Source of the DNA: an uncultured Persicitalea sp.
GTDB taxonomy: Bacteria > Bacteroidota > Bacteroidia > Cytophagales > Spirosomataceae
Length of the DNA: 6,717 bases
Direction: 5' to 3'
NCBI GenBank assembly: GCA_950075905.1
Contig: CATMVR010000278.1
Span: 1 to 6,717 of the forward strand
The translations under genes were made by a program, and so were the position numbers. Below, one piece after another: positions 1 to 5,593 of this stretch. The notes beneath the pieces were generated by a model. That model searched no databases. It was given only the letters and a program-made list of their open reading frames with translations, and was not told the origin of the DNA. Within the stretch, counting starts at the first letter, position 1; each line of letters starts with the position of its first letter.

Positions 1-128
1 GTTTGTTGTGATTCACAAAAATAACATGGAGGTATCTTTTTTGGGCCAGCCCCTAAAAATTCGGGATGACTCATGTTAGGGCTCTGCCTGCTTATTATGA
101 TCTGGCACTATTATCAAACCGCTTGTAC

Positions 129-136
129 TATATTTG
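129..136 (+). promoter_or_regulatory. Candidate Bacteroidota -7 promoter element for the LolA-like gene
   Basis: TATATTTG matches the Bacteroidota -7 consensus TAnnTTTG exactly and lies about 75 bases upstream of the ATG at 211. No clean TTTG -33 element sits at the usual spacing; the closest is TCTG at 101-104. A second near-match, TAACTTTA at 160-167, would give a shorter leader. A 15-bp palindrome (TTTGTTT, one base, AAACAAA) at 188-202 lies just before the start and could be a regulator site or leader hairpin. The choice between the two boxes is a guess. Confidence 0.3.
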
Positions 137-210
137 GGCCGGGGTTCGTTAGCTCCTCTTAACTTTATCCCATTCATTATTCACTCATTTGTTTCAAACA
201 AAATTTAAGT

Positions 211-945
211 ATGCTTAAAAGATCAATCCTTGGTTTCCTGGCTTTCCTGACGTTAGGCCTGGTTTTTCAAATTTCCAGCGCCAGCGCCCAGACGGTAGAG
301 GAAATCATTAACAAGCACATTGCCGCCATGGGAGGCGATAAATATTCGGGCATCAAGAGCGTCAAGATGGAGTCATCGGCGCAGATAATGGGTATGGATC
401 TACCCTCTACTACCACCGTGGTGCAGGGCCGCGGCATGCGCAGCGAAATGGTGGTGCAAGGCTCCGCCATTGTGCAGGCGCTGGATGGAAATACGGGCTG
501 GATGATAAATCCGATGAGCGGGCAAACCACCGCCACACCCCTACCCGAAGACGCCGTCAAGATGTCGGCCGGGCAGCTGGATCTGACGGGCCTTTACAAC
601 TACAAAGCCAAAGGCCATACCGCCGAACTGGTGGGTGAAGACAAACTGGAAGGTGCCCCGGTATACGTAGTGAAACTCAACATGGCCAACGGCGCCACGG
701 CTACCCACTACATCTCCAAGGATACCTACTATATACTGAAAAGCAATGTAAAGGTAGCCGTACAGGGTCAGGATGTAGAGGTGAAGACCAACTTCTCTAA
801 TTTTAAGCAGGTGGACGGGGTGACATTTCCTTTTACAACCGAGATCGAGTCTCCCGCCATGCCGGGGGTGATTACTATGATGGTCAAGAACATACAGGTA
901 AACCCTTCGGTAGACGAAAGCATCTTTGCGATGCCTAAGAACTGA
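211..945 (+). CDS. Secreted LolA-like / outer-membrane lipoprotein-sorting-type protein
   Basis: A 244-residue exported protein. The N-terminus is a clear Sec signal peptide: KR at residues 3-4, a hydrophobic core at about 6-20, and an A-S-A cleavage site at 24-26 with mature Gln27. There is no lipobox cysteine, so it is probably soluble in the periplasm. The mature part begins with a TVEEIINKHIAAMGG-type helix, followed by alternating short beta-strand segments, as in the half-open beta-barrel LolA/LolB-like fold. Such proteins in Bacteroidota are often annotated as outer membrane lipoprotein-sorting proteins. Segments such as VQALDGNTGWMINP (about 89-102) and a late FPFTTEIESP (about 210-219) fit that family. 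The role is probably binding a lipid or lipoprotein acyl chain, but true LolA function is not established, since these bacteria carry many LolA-like paralogues. The gene appears monocistronic, with a terminator directly after it. The ATG at 211 is supported by the signal peptide starting there. Confidence 0.85.
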   Translation: MLKRSILGFLAFLTLGLVFQISSASAQTVEEIINKHIAAMGGDKYSGIKSVKMESSAQIMGMDLPSTTTVVQGRGMRSEMVVQGSAIVQALDGNTGWMINPMSGQTTATPLPEDAVKMSAGQLDLTGLYNYKAKGHTAELVGEDKLEGAPVYVVKLNMANGATATHYISKDTYYILKSNVKVAVQGQDVEVKTNFSNFKQVDGVTFPFTTEIESPAMPGVITMMVKNIQVNPSVDESIFAMPKN

Positions 946-960
946 ATAAGACATACTTAC

Positions 961-997
961 ATGCAAAAGCCTCCCAACACCCGGGAGGCTTTTGCAT
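961..997 (+). terminator. Hairpin terminator after the LolA-like gene
   Basis: A perfect 15-bp stem (961-975 pairing with 983-997) with a 7-base loop begins 15 bases after the stop at 943-945. The core GCCTCCC / GGGAGGC is flanked by AAAA on the left and TTTT (990-993) on the right, which also pair. This is the usual form of an intrinsic terminator that can work in both directions. No further T-run follows the stem. Confidence 0.85.
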
Positions 998-1113
998 ATA
1001 TAGCCATAGAAAATATTCCCCATAGTCCCGTTTACAGCCCGGACAGAGCGTTTTGGTACAGTTCTTTCAGTCCATATACCAACAACTGATGTATAACTAA
1101 ACCCAAACAGACT

Positions 1114-1290
1114 ATGGCCCGAAAAAGAGGAGAACCCGCAATACCATCTACCGGCGGCAAAGAACTACTTGATCCCCCGGTATACCCGTCTTTTCCAAGC
1201 AATACCCCAAAAACCACGAGCCCATCCAAGAATCCCGATGGCATCCCGGAAAAGAAACCGGATCGTGAACAGAATGAAGATCAAGATTAA
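1114..1290 (+). CDS. Small polar, proline-rich hypothetical protein (58 aa)
   Basis: An ORF of 58 codons from ATG at 1114 to TAA at 1288-1290. The product starts MARKRGEPAIPSTGG and ends in a charged tail (PEKKPDREQNEDQD). It has about ten prolines, many K/R/D/E residues, no hydrophobic stretch, no cysteine and no signal peptide, so it should be soluble and largely disordered. I do not recognise a family. Support for it being real: an A-rich leader (1098-1113) typical of Bacteroidota starts, location in an otherwise empty 484-base gap, and a strong intrinsic terminator 21 bases after the stop in the same direction. Against it: small size and no recognised homologue. A 70-codon open frame on the opposite strand (1244-1032) has no such context. 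The transcript could also be a small RNA. Confidence 0.5.
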   Translation: MARKRGEPAIPSTGGKELLDPPVYPSFPSNTPKTTSPSKNPDGIPEKKPDREQNEDQD

Positions 1291-1311
1291 CTACTTATTT
1301 ATAAATGAATT

Positions 1312-1345
1312 GAGTCCGGCTAAATCAAAAAGCCGGATTTTTTTT
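1312..1345 (+). terminator. Intrinsic terminator after the 58-codon ORF
   Basis: The stem TCCGGCT (1315-1321) / AGCCGGA (1331-1337) has a 9-base A-rich loop and is followed directly by eight T residues (1338-1345). Bases 1312-1314 (GAG) can add G-U/A-U pairs into the T-run. This is a canonical rho-independent terminator for plus-strand transcription. Its presence argues that the small upstream region is transcribed and that the YceI gene has its own promoter. Confidence 0.9.
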
Positions 1346-1370
1346 GCGAACGATGAAACATTTTTCGCCA

Positions 1371-1407
1371 TATATATGTATATACATTAAATGTCATTAC
1401 ATATATA
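1371..1407. promoter_or_regulatory. 37-bp interrupted palindrome, candidate operator of the YceI gene
   Basis: The dyad is centred on base 1389. Outer arms TATATATGTA (1371-1380) and TACATATATA (1398-1407) are perfect 10-bp inverted repeats. An inner palindrome ACATT-A-AATGT (1384-1394) shares exactly the same centre, so 15 of 18 symmetric pairs match. It ends 22 bases before the YceI start codon. TATATATG (1371-1378) is also a 5-of-6 match to the -7 element TAnnTTTG, so a bound protein could cover the promoter. The coaxial nesting of two palindromes favours a protein-binding site for one or two dimers over random A/T-richness. The regulator is unknown and no regulator gene is adjacent. Confidence 0.5.
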
Positions 1408-1429
1408 AACCTGCATAATTTATCAAAAC

Positions 1430-1972
1430 ATGGAAACTGCAACTAAGACTACCTGGAACATCGATCCAACCCACTCCGAAATTCAATTCAAAGTAAAGCA
1501 CCTGGTCATTTCCACTGTGACAGGACATTTCCGCCAGTTTGAAGGAACCGTTGAAACCGAGGGTGATGAGTTCGAAACGGCAACGGTTCGGTTCTCGGCC
1601 GACACTGCCAGCGTCGATACCAACCAACCCCAGCGCGACGAGCACCTGCGCTCCGCTGATTTTTTCGAATCAGAGAAATATCCCAAAATGTCTTTTGAAT
1701 CTACCGGCGTAGAGAAAACCGGCGAGGGTACTTATAAGATTACGGGTAACCTGACTATCAAAGGAACTACCAAGCCCATAGAACTTAAAGCAGAATATGG
1801 CGGTAGCATGACCGACTTCTACGGTAATTACAAGTCAGGATTTGAGATTACGGGCAAAGTAAACCGCAAGGAGTACGGCCTGAACTGGAGCGCCGTCACC
1901 GAAGCCGGTGGTATCGTGGTAGGCGACGAAGTAAAACTGGCGTTGAATGTACAAATCGCCCGGCCGGCGTGA
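1430..1972 (+). CDS. YceI-family lipid-binding protein (cytoplasmic form)
   Basis: A 180-residue protein of the YceI superfamily, a lipocalin-like extended beta-barrel that in studied members binds polyisoprenoid or other amphiphilic ligands. Family features seen: the N-terminal W-N-I-D-P-T-H-S-E-I-Q-F-K-V-K-H-L strand (9-25), T-G-H-F (31-34), V-D-T-N-Q-P-Q-R-D-E-H-L followed by S-A-D-F-F and K-Y-P (about 63-87), the central G-N-L-T-I-K-G-T-T-K-P (about 106-116), and the C-terminal R-K-E-Y-G-L-N-W followed by a G-D-E-V segment. The length matches the family. There is no signal peptide, unlike periplasmic E. coli YceI, so this copy is probably cytoplasmic, as is common in Bacteroidota. It stands alone between a terminator and a convergent gene, with a strong palindrome upstream suggesting dedicated regulation. 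The ligand and physiological role cannot be read from sequence. Confidence 0.93.
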   Translation: METATKTTWNIDPTHSEIQFKVKHLVISTVTGHFRQFEGTVETEGDEFETATVRFSADTASVDTNQPQRDEHLRSADFFESEKYPKMSFESTGVEKTGEGTYKITGNLTIKGTTKPIELKAEYGGSMTDFYGNYKSGFEITGKVNRKEYGLNWSAVTEAGGIVVGDEVKLALNVQIARPA

Positions 1973-1980
1973 TTCACTTT

Positions 1981-2118
1981 TGAATGAGAGATGGAGAGAA
2001 TGAGTGAATAAGTGGAAAGTAAAAAGTGGAGGAGTAAGTTTTGCTTGCTGTCCTATCTACTTTGAACTCATGAACTCTGAACTCAAAAAATTCTCTCAAT
2101 CCCTCATTCTCTCAATCA
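1981..2118. repeat. Long-range inverted repeat made of period-8 units in a convergent gap
   Basis: The arm at 1981-2008 and the reverse complement of 2091-2118 agree at 22 of 28 positions without gaps, with an 82-base spacer. The left arm reads as octamers GAATGAGA (1982), GATGGAGA (1990), GAATGAGT (1998), GAATAAGT (2006). The right arm on the minus strand reads GATTGAGA, GAATGAGG, GATTGAGA. The arms nearly fill the gap between the two convergent genes (stops at 1972 and 2122), so a transcript from either side could fold into a long stem. It is not a classic intrinsic terminator: the arms are far apart and the only T-run, on the minus strand (2090-2085), lies inside the loop. Confidence 0.7.
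2063..2084. repeat. Three TGAACTC heptamers
   Basis: TGAACTC occurs at 2063-2069, 2071-2077 and 2078-2084; the first two are separated by one A and the last two are directly adjacent. They sit in the loop between the period-8 inverted arms. No coding role is possible in this short gap. It may be a decaying tandem repeat of the same general kind as the heptads around galU, with a different word. Confidence 0.7.
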
Positions 2119-2121
2119 CAA

Positions 2122-2850
2122 TTAAAGTCTAAGCATGCCGTATTTGGCAATGCAGTAGAGTGCCCGGAAGCCGTCTTTCCAATTGATTTTTTTTCCTTCT
2201 TCATACGTTCGCCCGTAGTAGGATACGCCGATCTCATAGATTCGGATACCCCTGATACGGGCGATTTTTGCTGTTACTTCGGGTTCAAAACCAAATCGAT
2301 TTTCTTTCAGATCAAGACTTTTCAGGATGTCGGAATCGAACATCTTGTAGCAGGTTTCCATATCTGTCAGGTTCAGATTGGTGCACATGTTGGAAACAAA
2401 CGTTAGAAACTTGTTGCCGATGGTATGCCAGAAAAACAGAATGCGGTGGGGCTTGCCTCCGATAAACCTTGACCCGTACACCACGTCGGCAAAGCCATCC
2501 AGCATAGGTTTGAGCAGCAGGTTGAATTCATTGGGGTCGTATTCCAGATCCGCATCCTGCACAATGGTGGCATCGCCCGTAGCCTGATGAAAGCCCGTGC
2601 GCAGGGCTGCTCCTTTGCCTCTATTGCGATCATGCTTGAAATACTTTATGTCAAGCACCTGTCCGTACTGCTGCTTGTACGCCAAAATTTTTTCTTCTGT
2701 GTCATCGCGGGAGAAATCATTGACTATGATGATTTCTTTATCGATCGACTGAATCAACTGCACGTCTTTTATCTTATCGAGAACGGTCGTTATGGTCTTG
2801 CCCTCGTTATAGACCGGGATCACAATTGACAATTTCTTGATCGACTTCAT
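2122..2850 (-). CDS. GT2 glycosyltransferase, DPM1-like (polyprenyl-phosphate sugar synthase type)
   Basis: A 242-residue family 2 glycosyltransferase with the GT-A fold. Numbering from the ATG at 2850: IPVYNEG at 11-17 (nucleotide-binding strand), ND at 44-45, NRGKG at 75-79, the metal-binding D-A-D at 99-101, YGSR at 125-128, ETCYK at 165-169 and RFGFEPE at 185-191. These fit the dolichyl-phosphate mannose/glucose synthase-like subgroup, which moves a sugar from a nucleotide donor to a polyprenyl phosphate on the cytoplasmic face. There is no C-terminal membrane segment, so it is probably peripheral. A GTG at 2862 would add four residues; I chose the ATG because KSIKKLSIVIPVYNEG is a normal N-terminus. 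The gene follows the GT-C gene by 87 bases on the same strand, suggesting co-transcription and a donor-then-transfer pairing. The sugar and lipid are unknown. Confidence 0.88.
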   Translation of the reverse strand: MKSIKKLSIVIPVYNEGKTITTVLDKIKDVQLIQSIDKEIIIVNDFSRDDTEEKILAYKQQYGQVLDIKYFKHDRNRGKGAALRTGFHQATGDATIVQDADLEYDPNEFNLLLKPMLDGFADVVYGSRFIGGKPHRILFFWHTIGNKFLTFVSNMCTNLNLTDMETCYKMFDSDILKSLDLKENRFGFEPEVTAKIARIRGIRIYEIGVSYYGRTYEEGKKINWKDGFRALYCIAKYGMLRL

Positions 2851-2937
2851 ATAGGCAGGCACTGAATTTCTGGGAAAAATATACGGATACTGGATAAATT
2901 TGATGAAACAGGCAGGGTCTCCTTCGAAAAGTCTTAC

Positions 2938-4263
2938 TCACAATAGATGAATACCCTCAGTAAGGTAGTACACAAGGTACAGTACAGAAATCAAAAGCAT
3001 AGAAACTGAACCTACCACAAAAAGCGCCCGGGATGCTTTGCGCACGGTGACTAACCCCACATAAAACAGCCAGATAATTGGGAATATGGATTGCATGAAA
3101 AGTCTGGATTGAAAACACGCCCAAACGTTGTATTTGAGACCAGCAATGATCACGAGCAGGATACTAAGTACCAGAATTGCCATCCAGGCGGCTTCTTCCA
3201 GCCGCTTGGTAAACACCGGAGAACTTAGCTTCCAGAACCGGAACAAAAAACGCAGCGAAGAGAAGGTCTTCCGGATGCCCCCCACAATGAGAAGCAGCGT
3301 AGGCACCAGCCCCACAATGTACAAAGCACTGCCGACGTATTTGAACGAGGTATAGGTACCGAGCTCGAATCCGTTGAAGGGCTCCATAAATTTGTACCAG
3401 AAGGTAGCGTAGAACAAAATGGGGTAAATATGCAGCAAAAATGGGTCCCCTCCGTGGAAAGTGGGGTTTTTGACCAGACTCACCAGGTCAAAGTAGTAGA
3501 TGCTTTTGTATTTTATATACACATCAGCTGGCATGTACTGGAAAAAGTCCAGGTTGTGCACAATGAAACGGCCTTCGGCCAGGTAGTTCTCGATGTACTT
3601 GTAAGACCCCAGGGCCAGAAAAATGAAGCAGAACACCGCCAGTCGGAATACAATGAGCAGCGCCGTTTTGTCCTTCTTCCAGAGTGATAGCACCAGCACG
3701 GCGGCCAAAGGTGGCGCAAAGGCCAGGAAAGTACCTTTGGTGAGCAGTGCCACTCCCAGCGCGATAGATAGAAGGAGTTCGTTTGACTGCGTAGGCTTAT
3801 GTATATAGCGGTGCAAAAGCAGGAAGAGCAAGCTTCCCATAAAGAAAGCCAACGTATCGTTGGATACGTACAGGGAAAAGGTAACAAATGAATGCAGAAA
3901 GACCGCCAGTAAGAAACTGATATTCCGGGCGGCAATATCTTTGGTCAGCTTCTGACACAGCAGATATAGTACGTAAAGATTGGCAACGGATAGAATCAGC
4001 GAGAGCAACTGCGTTACTTTCAGGCTTTCCAGCGAATCAAACAGGTAGAACGGCGCCGCAAGCAAGTAGTATAGCGGGGGATGCATGGCACAAAACACCT
4101 CCCGCGAAAGCGGTAGTCTACCTTTTTCTACCAGAAAGTTGATCACTTCTCCGTGAGCATCCACACCGAAGGGAGGCAAAGTGACGTAAAGAAAGACTCT
4201 GAGCGCGATGCCCGCGAAAAGTAATATCTTTAAAGCTCTTTCCTCTGCGAAAAATTTGATCAA
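2938..4263 (-). CDS. Multi-pass GT-C glycosyltransferase (ArnT/PMT-like)
   Basis: A 441-residue integral membrane protein with roughly ten hydrophobic segments. The first segment (about 12-29) is followed by an external loop P-P-F-G-V-D-A-H-G-E, with acidic D35 and E39 where GT-C enzymes carry their catalytic/metal-binding acid. A conserved-looking A-M-H-P-P-L-Y-Y-L begins the next segment (about 59-67), and V-S-N-D-T-L-A-F-F lies further on. A late Q-S-R-L-F-M-Q motif near residue 390 resembles the QGRY region of lipid-linked-sugar transferases. The family uses polyprenyl-phosphate sugars as donors, which fits the GT2 gene downstream. Acceptor unknown. The start is odd: the only start-type codon at the N-terminus is TTG at 4263, an in-frame stop lies shortly upstream, and the first internal ATG (near residue 60) would remove the first membrane helix and the catalytic loop. 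The GT pair reads as more A/T-rich than galU. Confidence 0.82.
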   Translation of the reverse strand: MIKFFAEERALKILLFAGIALRVFLYVTLPPFGVDAHGEVINFLVEKGRLPLSREVFCAMHPPLYYLLAAPFYLFDSLESLKVTQLLSLILSVANLYVLYLLCQKLTKDIAARNISFLLAVFLHSFVTFSLYVSNDTLAFFMGSLLFLLLHRYIHKPTQSNELLLSIALGVALLTKGTFLAFAPPLAAVLVLSLWKKDKTALLIVFRLAVFCFIFLALGSYKYIENYLAEGRFIVHNLDFFQYMPADVYIKYKSIYYFDLVSLVKNPTFHGGDPFLLHIYPILFYATFWYKFMEPFNGFELGTYTSFKYVGSALYIVGLVPTLLLIVGGIRKTFSSLRFLFRFWKLSSPVFTKRLEEAAWMAILVLSILLVIIAGLKYNVWACFQSRLFMQSIFPIIWLFYVGLVTVRKASRALFVVGSVSMLLISVLYLVYYLTEGIHLL

Positions 4264-4303
4264 TACTTTGTAGCTTTATATCAGACTTTAATTTCCAGAA
4301 GTC

Positions 4304-4311
4304 CAAAATTA
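4304..4311 (-). promoter_or_regulatory. Candidate -7 element for the glycosyltransferase pair
   Basis: On the minus strand this reads TAATTTTG, an exact match to TAnnTTTG, about 40 bases before the TTG start at 4263. The stretch just upstream is very A/T-rich; a possible -33 TTG (CAA on plus at 4324-4326) is too close, at 12 bases. The position is right for a short leader, but A/T-richness raises the chance of a random match. Confidence 0.35.
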
Positions 4312-4336
4312 TAGAATAAAATTCAATAATTCGCTC

Positions 4337-4366
4337 TTTGCTCCTTCGGCCCCCTCTCTAACTTTT
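4337..4366 (+). promoter_or_regulatory. Candidate promoter of the GHMP kinase-galU unit
   Basis: TTTG at 4337-4340, 18 bases, then TAACTTTT at 4359-4366 matches the Bacteroidota -33/-7 arrangement (TTTG, about 17-23 bases, TAnnTTTG) with one mismatch in the last base. The leader to the TTG start at 4474 would be roughly 100 bases. Within it, AGGGATC (4429-4435) and GATCCCT (4468-4474) are perfect 7-base inverted repeats, the right copy reaching into the start codon. This could partly hide the start in the mRNA, but the 32-base loop makes it weak. Confidence 0.35.
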
Positions 4367-4473
4367 TAGCCAATACCCTGAAAAATAGTCAGTCTATCCA
4401 TGTATCCGATTTTTATTTTAAGCGTGGTAGGGATCAATTTTCTTAGTAATATTGGCAAAAAAAAGACGATCCC

Positions 4474-5469
4474 TTGATTATAGAAACGCGCGCCTACGCC
4501 CGGGCCGGGCTACTGGGCAACCCCTCAGACGGCTTTTTCGGCAAAACCATCTCTATTTCGGTGCGTAATTTCGGCACCTCCATCTCGCTCTACGAATCGC
4601 CCGACCTGCACATCGAGCCACAGCCGCAGGACAGCAGTACATTTAAAAGCATGTACCATCTGCGCGACTCGGTGAGCATGCTGGGCTACAATGGGGGTAT
4701 ACCGCTCATCAAAGCGGGGATCAAGAAATTTGCCGACTACTGCGAGAAAAACCAGATAAGACTCCCCAACCGTAATTTTACGGTGCGGTACCGGTCGTCT
4801 ATTCCCCGGCAGGTAGGCATGTCGGGGTCGAGCGCTATTGTGGTAGCTTTGTTCAGGGCACTGATGCAGTTTTACAAGGTAGAGATACCGCTCGAAATCC
4901 TTCCCCAGCTCGTCATGACTTCCGAAACTGAGGAACTCGGCATTGCGGCCGGGCTGCAGGACCGCGTTATTCAGTGCTACGAGGGATGCGTATACATGGA
5001 CTTTGACGAAAATTTGATAAAAAGTCAGGGACACGGCCTTTACGAACGCCTTGCTCCGGAATTACTTCCCAATCTCTACGTAGCCTACAATACGCAACTG
5101 AGTAAGGTCTCTGGCAAGGTACATAGCGATGTGCGCGCCCGCTTTGACCGCGGTGAGGCCGAGGTGATCGACGTGCTGGGGCAAATTGCCAGCCGGGCCG
5201 AGGAAGGACGGAAGGCGCTGCTTGAAGGACGCCCCGAGGACCTGCACGAGCTAATGAATCAGAATTTTGACCTGCGCTGCCAGATTTACAATGTATCTGA
5301 CTCCAACAAGCAGCTCATCAACGCCGCCCGTGCCTGCGGCGCTTCGGCCAAATTTGCCGGCTCGGGGGGTACCATCATTGGTACCTACCGCGACGACGAT
5401 ATGCTCAACCGGCTCTTTGTGGAGCTAAAAAAATACAACGCCCGGGTGGTAAAGCCTTTTGTGGTATGA
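4474..5469 (+). CDS. GHMP-family sugar kinase resembling plant glucuronokinase
   Basis: A 331-residue GHMP kinase. Motifs in order: R-A-G-L-L-G-N-P-S-D-G at 10-20 followed by F-G-K-T-I-S (22-27); the ATP-binding loop P-R-Q-V-G-M-S-G-S-S-A-I at 111-122; E-L-G-I-A-A-G-L-Q-D-R-V at 154-165 with candidate catalytic D163; S-G-K-V-H-S at 213-218; N-Q-N-F-D-L-R at 262-268; and K-F-A-G-S-G-G at 293-299. The same blocks, in the same order and spacing, are what I know from Arabidopsis glucuronokinase (D-glucuronate + ATP to D-glucuronate-1-phosphate), including NPSD-x-x-FG-(K/R)-TIS and the IPRQ-x-G-x-SGSSAIV loop. Other GHMP sugar kinases usually begin with an R-I-S-F-x-G-G-G-T-D block, absent here. 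The start is TTG; no ATG lies upstream in frame before the stop at 4447-4449, and MIIETRAYARAG is a family-like N-terminus. galU follows 124 bases later. Substrate is inferred. Confidence 0.88.
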   Translation: MIIETRAYARAGLLGNPSDGFFGKTISISVRNFGTSISLYESPDLHIEPQPQDSSTFKSMYHLRDSVSMLGYNGGIPLIKAGIKKFADYCEKNQIRLPNRNFTVRYRSSIPRQVGMSGSSAIVVALFRALMQFYKVEIPLEILPQLVMTSETEELGIAAGLQDRVIQCYEGCVYMDFDENLIKSQGHGLYERLAPELLPNLYVAYNTQLSKVSGKVHSDVRARFDRGEAEVIDVLGQIASRAEEGRKALLEGRPEDLHELMNQNFDLRCQIYNVSDSNKQLINAARACGASAKFAGSGGTIIGTYRDDDMLNRLFVELKKYNARVVKPFVV

Positions 5470-5470
5470 A

Positions 5471-5583
5471 GACGGTCGGCCGTCGGCTTTCGGCGGTCGG
5501 CGTCTTGTGCTATTTTTTGCCTCAACCCAGATAAATCATTAACTCAATTAAAAGCCGACAGCCGACCGCTGAAAGCTAAAAGC
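5471..5583. repeat. Heptad repeats forming a long-range stem between the GHMP kinase gene and galU
   Basis: Left block: GGTCGGC, CGTCGGC, TTTCGGC and GGTCGGC in perfect tandem (5474-5501), pattern NNTCGGC. Right block: GCCGACA, GCCGACC, GCTGAAA, GCTAAAA plus GC (5554-5583), the same pattern reversed and partly decayed. Bases 5486-5504 pair with 5557-5576 in a stem of 18 matches, one mismatch and one bulge, around a 52-base loop with a T6 run (5513-5518). A local hairpin GACGG-TCGG-CCGTC (5471-5484) sits directly after the kinase stop. This could shape read-through into galU or mRNA stability, but it is not a standard terminator. Confidence 0.75.
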
Positions 5584-5593
5584 AAACCAAACT

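Noticed and set aside
6..18. TTGTGA-T-TCACAA, a 13-bp palindrome resembling CRP half-sites.
   Set aside because: The spacer is 1 base rather than the 6 of CRP-type sites, it is at the window edge, and no downstream promoter at a useful distance could be tied to it.
48..83. AGCCCCTAA (48-56) and TTAGGGCT (76-83) as a possible terminator of a gene to the left.
   Set aside because: The arms need a bulge, the loop is 19 bases, there is no T-run after the stem, and no coding frame to the left can be seen.
541..1023. A 160-codon minus-strand frame overlapping the LolA-like gene.
   Set aside because: It is antisense to a gene with a clear signal peptide and family features, runs through the hairpin terminator, and its H/Y/R-rich composition is typical of a shadow frame.
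1032..1244. A 70-codon open frame on the minus strand opposite the 58-codon ORF.
   Set aside because: No leader or terminator in that direction, and its hydrophobic composition is a by-product of the antisense of a proline/charge-rich frame. The plus-strand ORF has the better context.
4429..4474. A 7-base inverted repeat reaching into the kinase start codon, as a riboswitch or start-hiding hairpin.
   Set aside because: Only seven pairs around a 32-base loop and no recognisable aptamer structure, so it is mentioned under the promoter entry but not called as a riboswitch.
4525..5034. A 169-codon minus-strand frame inside the GHMP kinase gene.
   Set aside because: The plus strand here encodes all the GHMP motifs; the antisense frame shows no recognisable domain.
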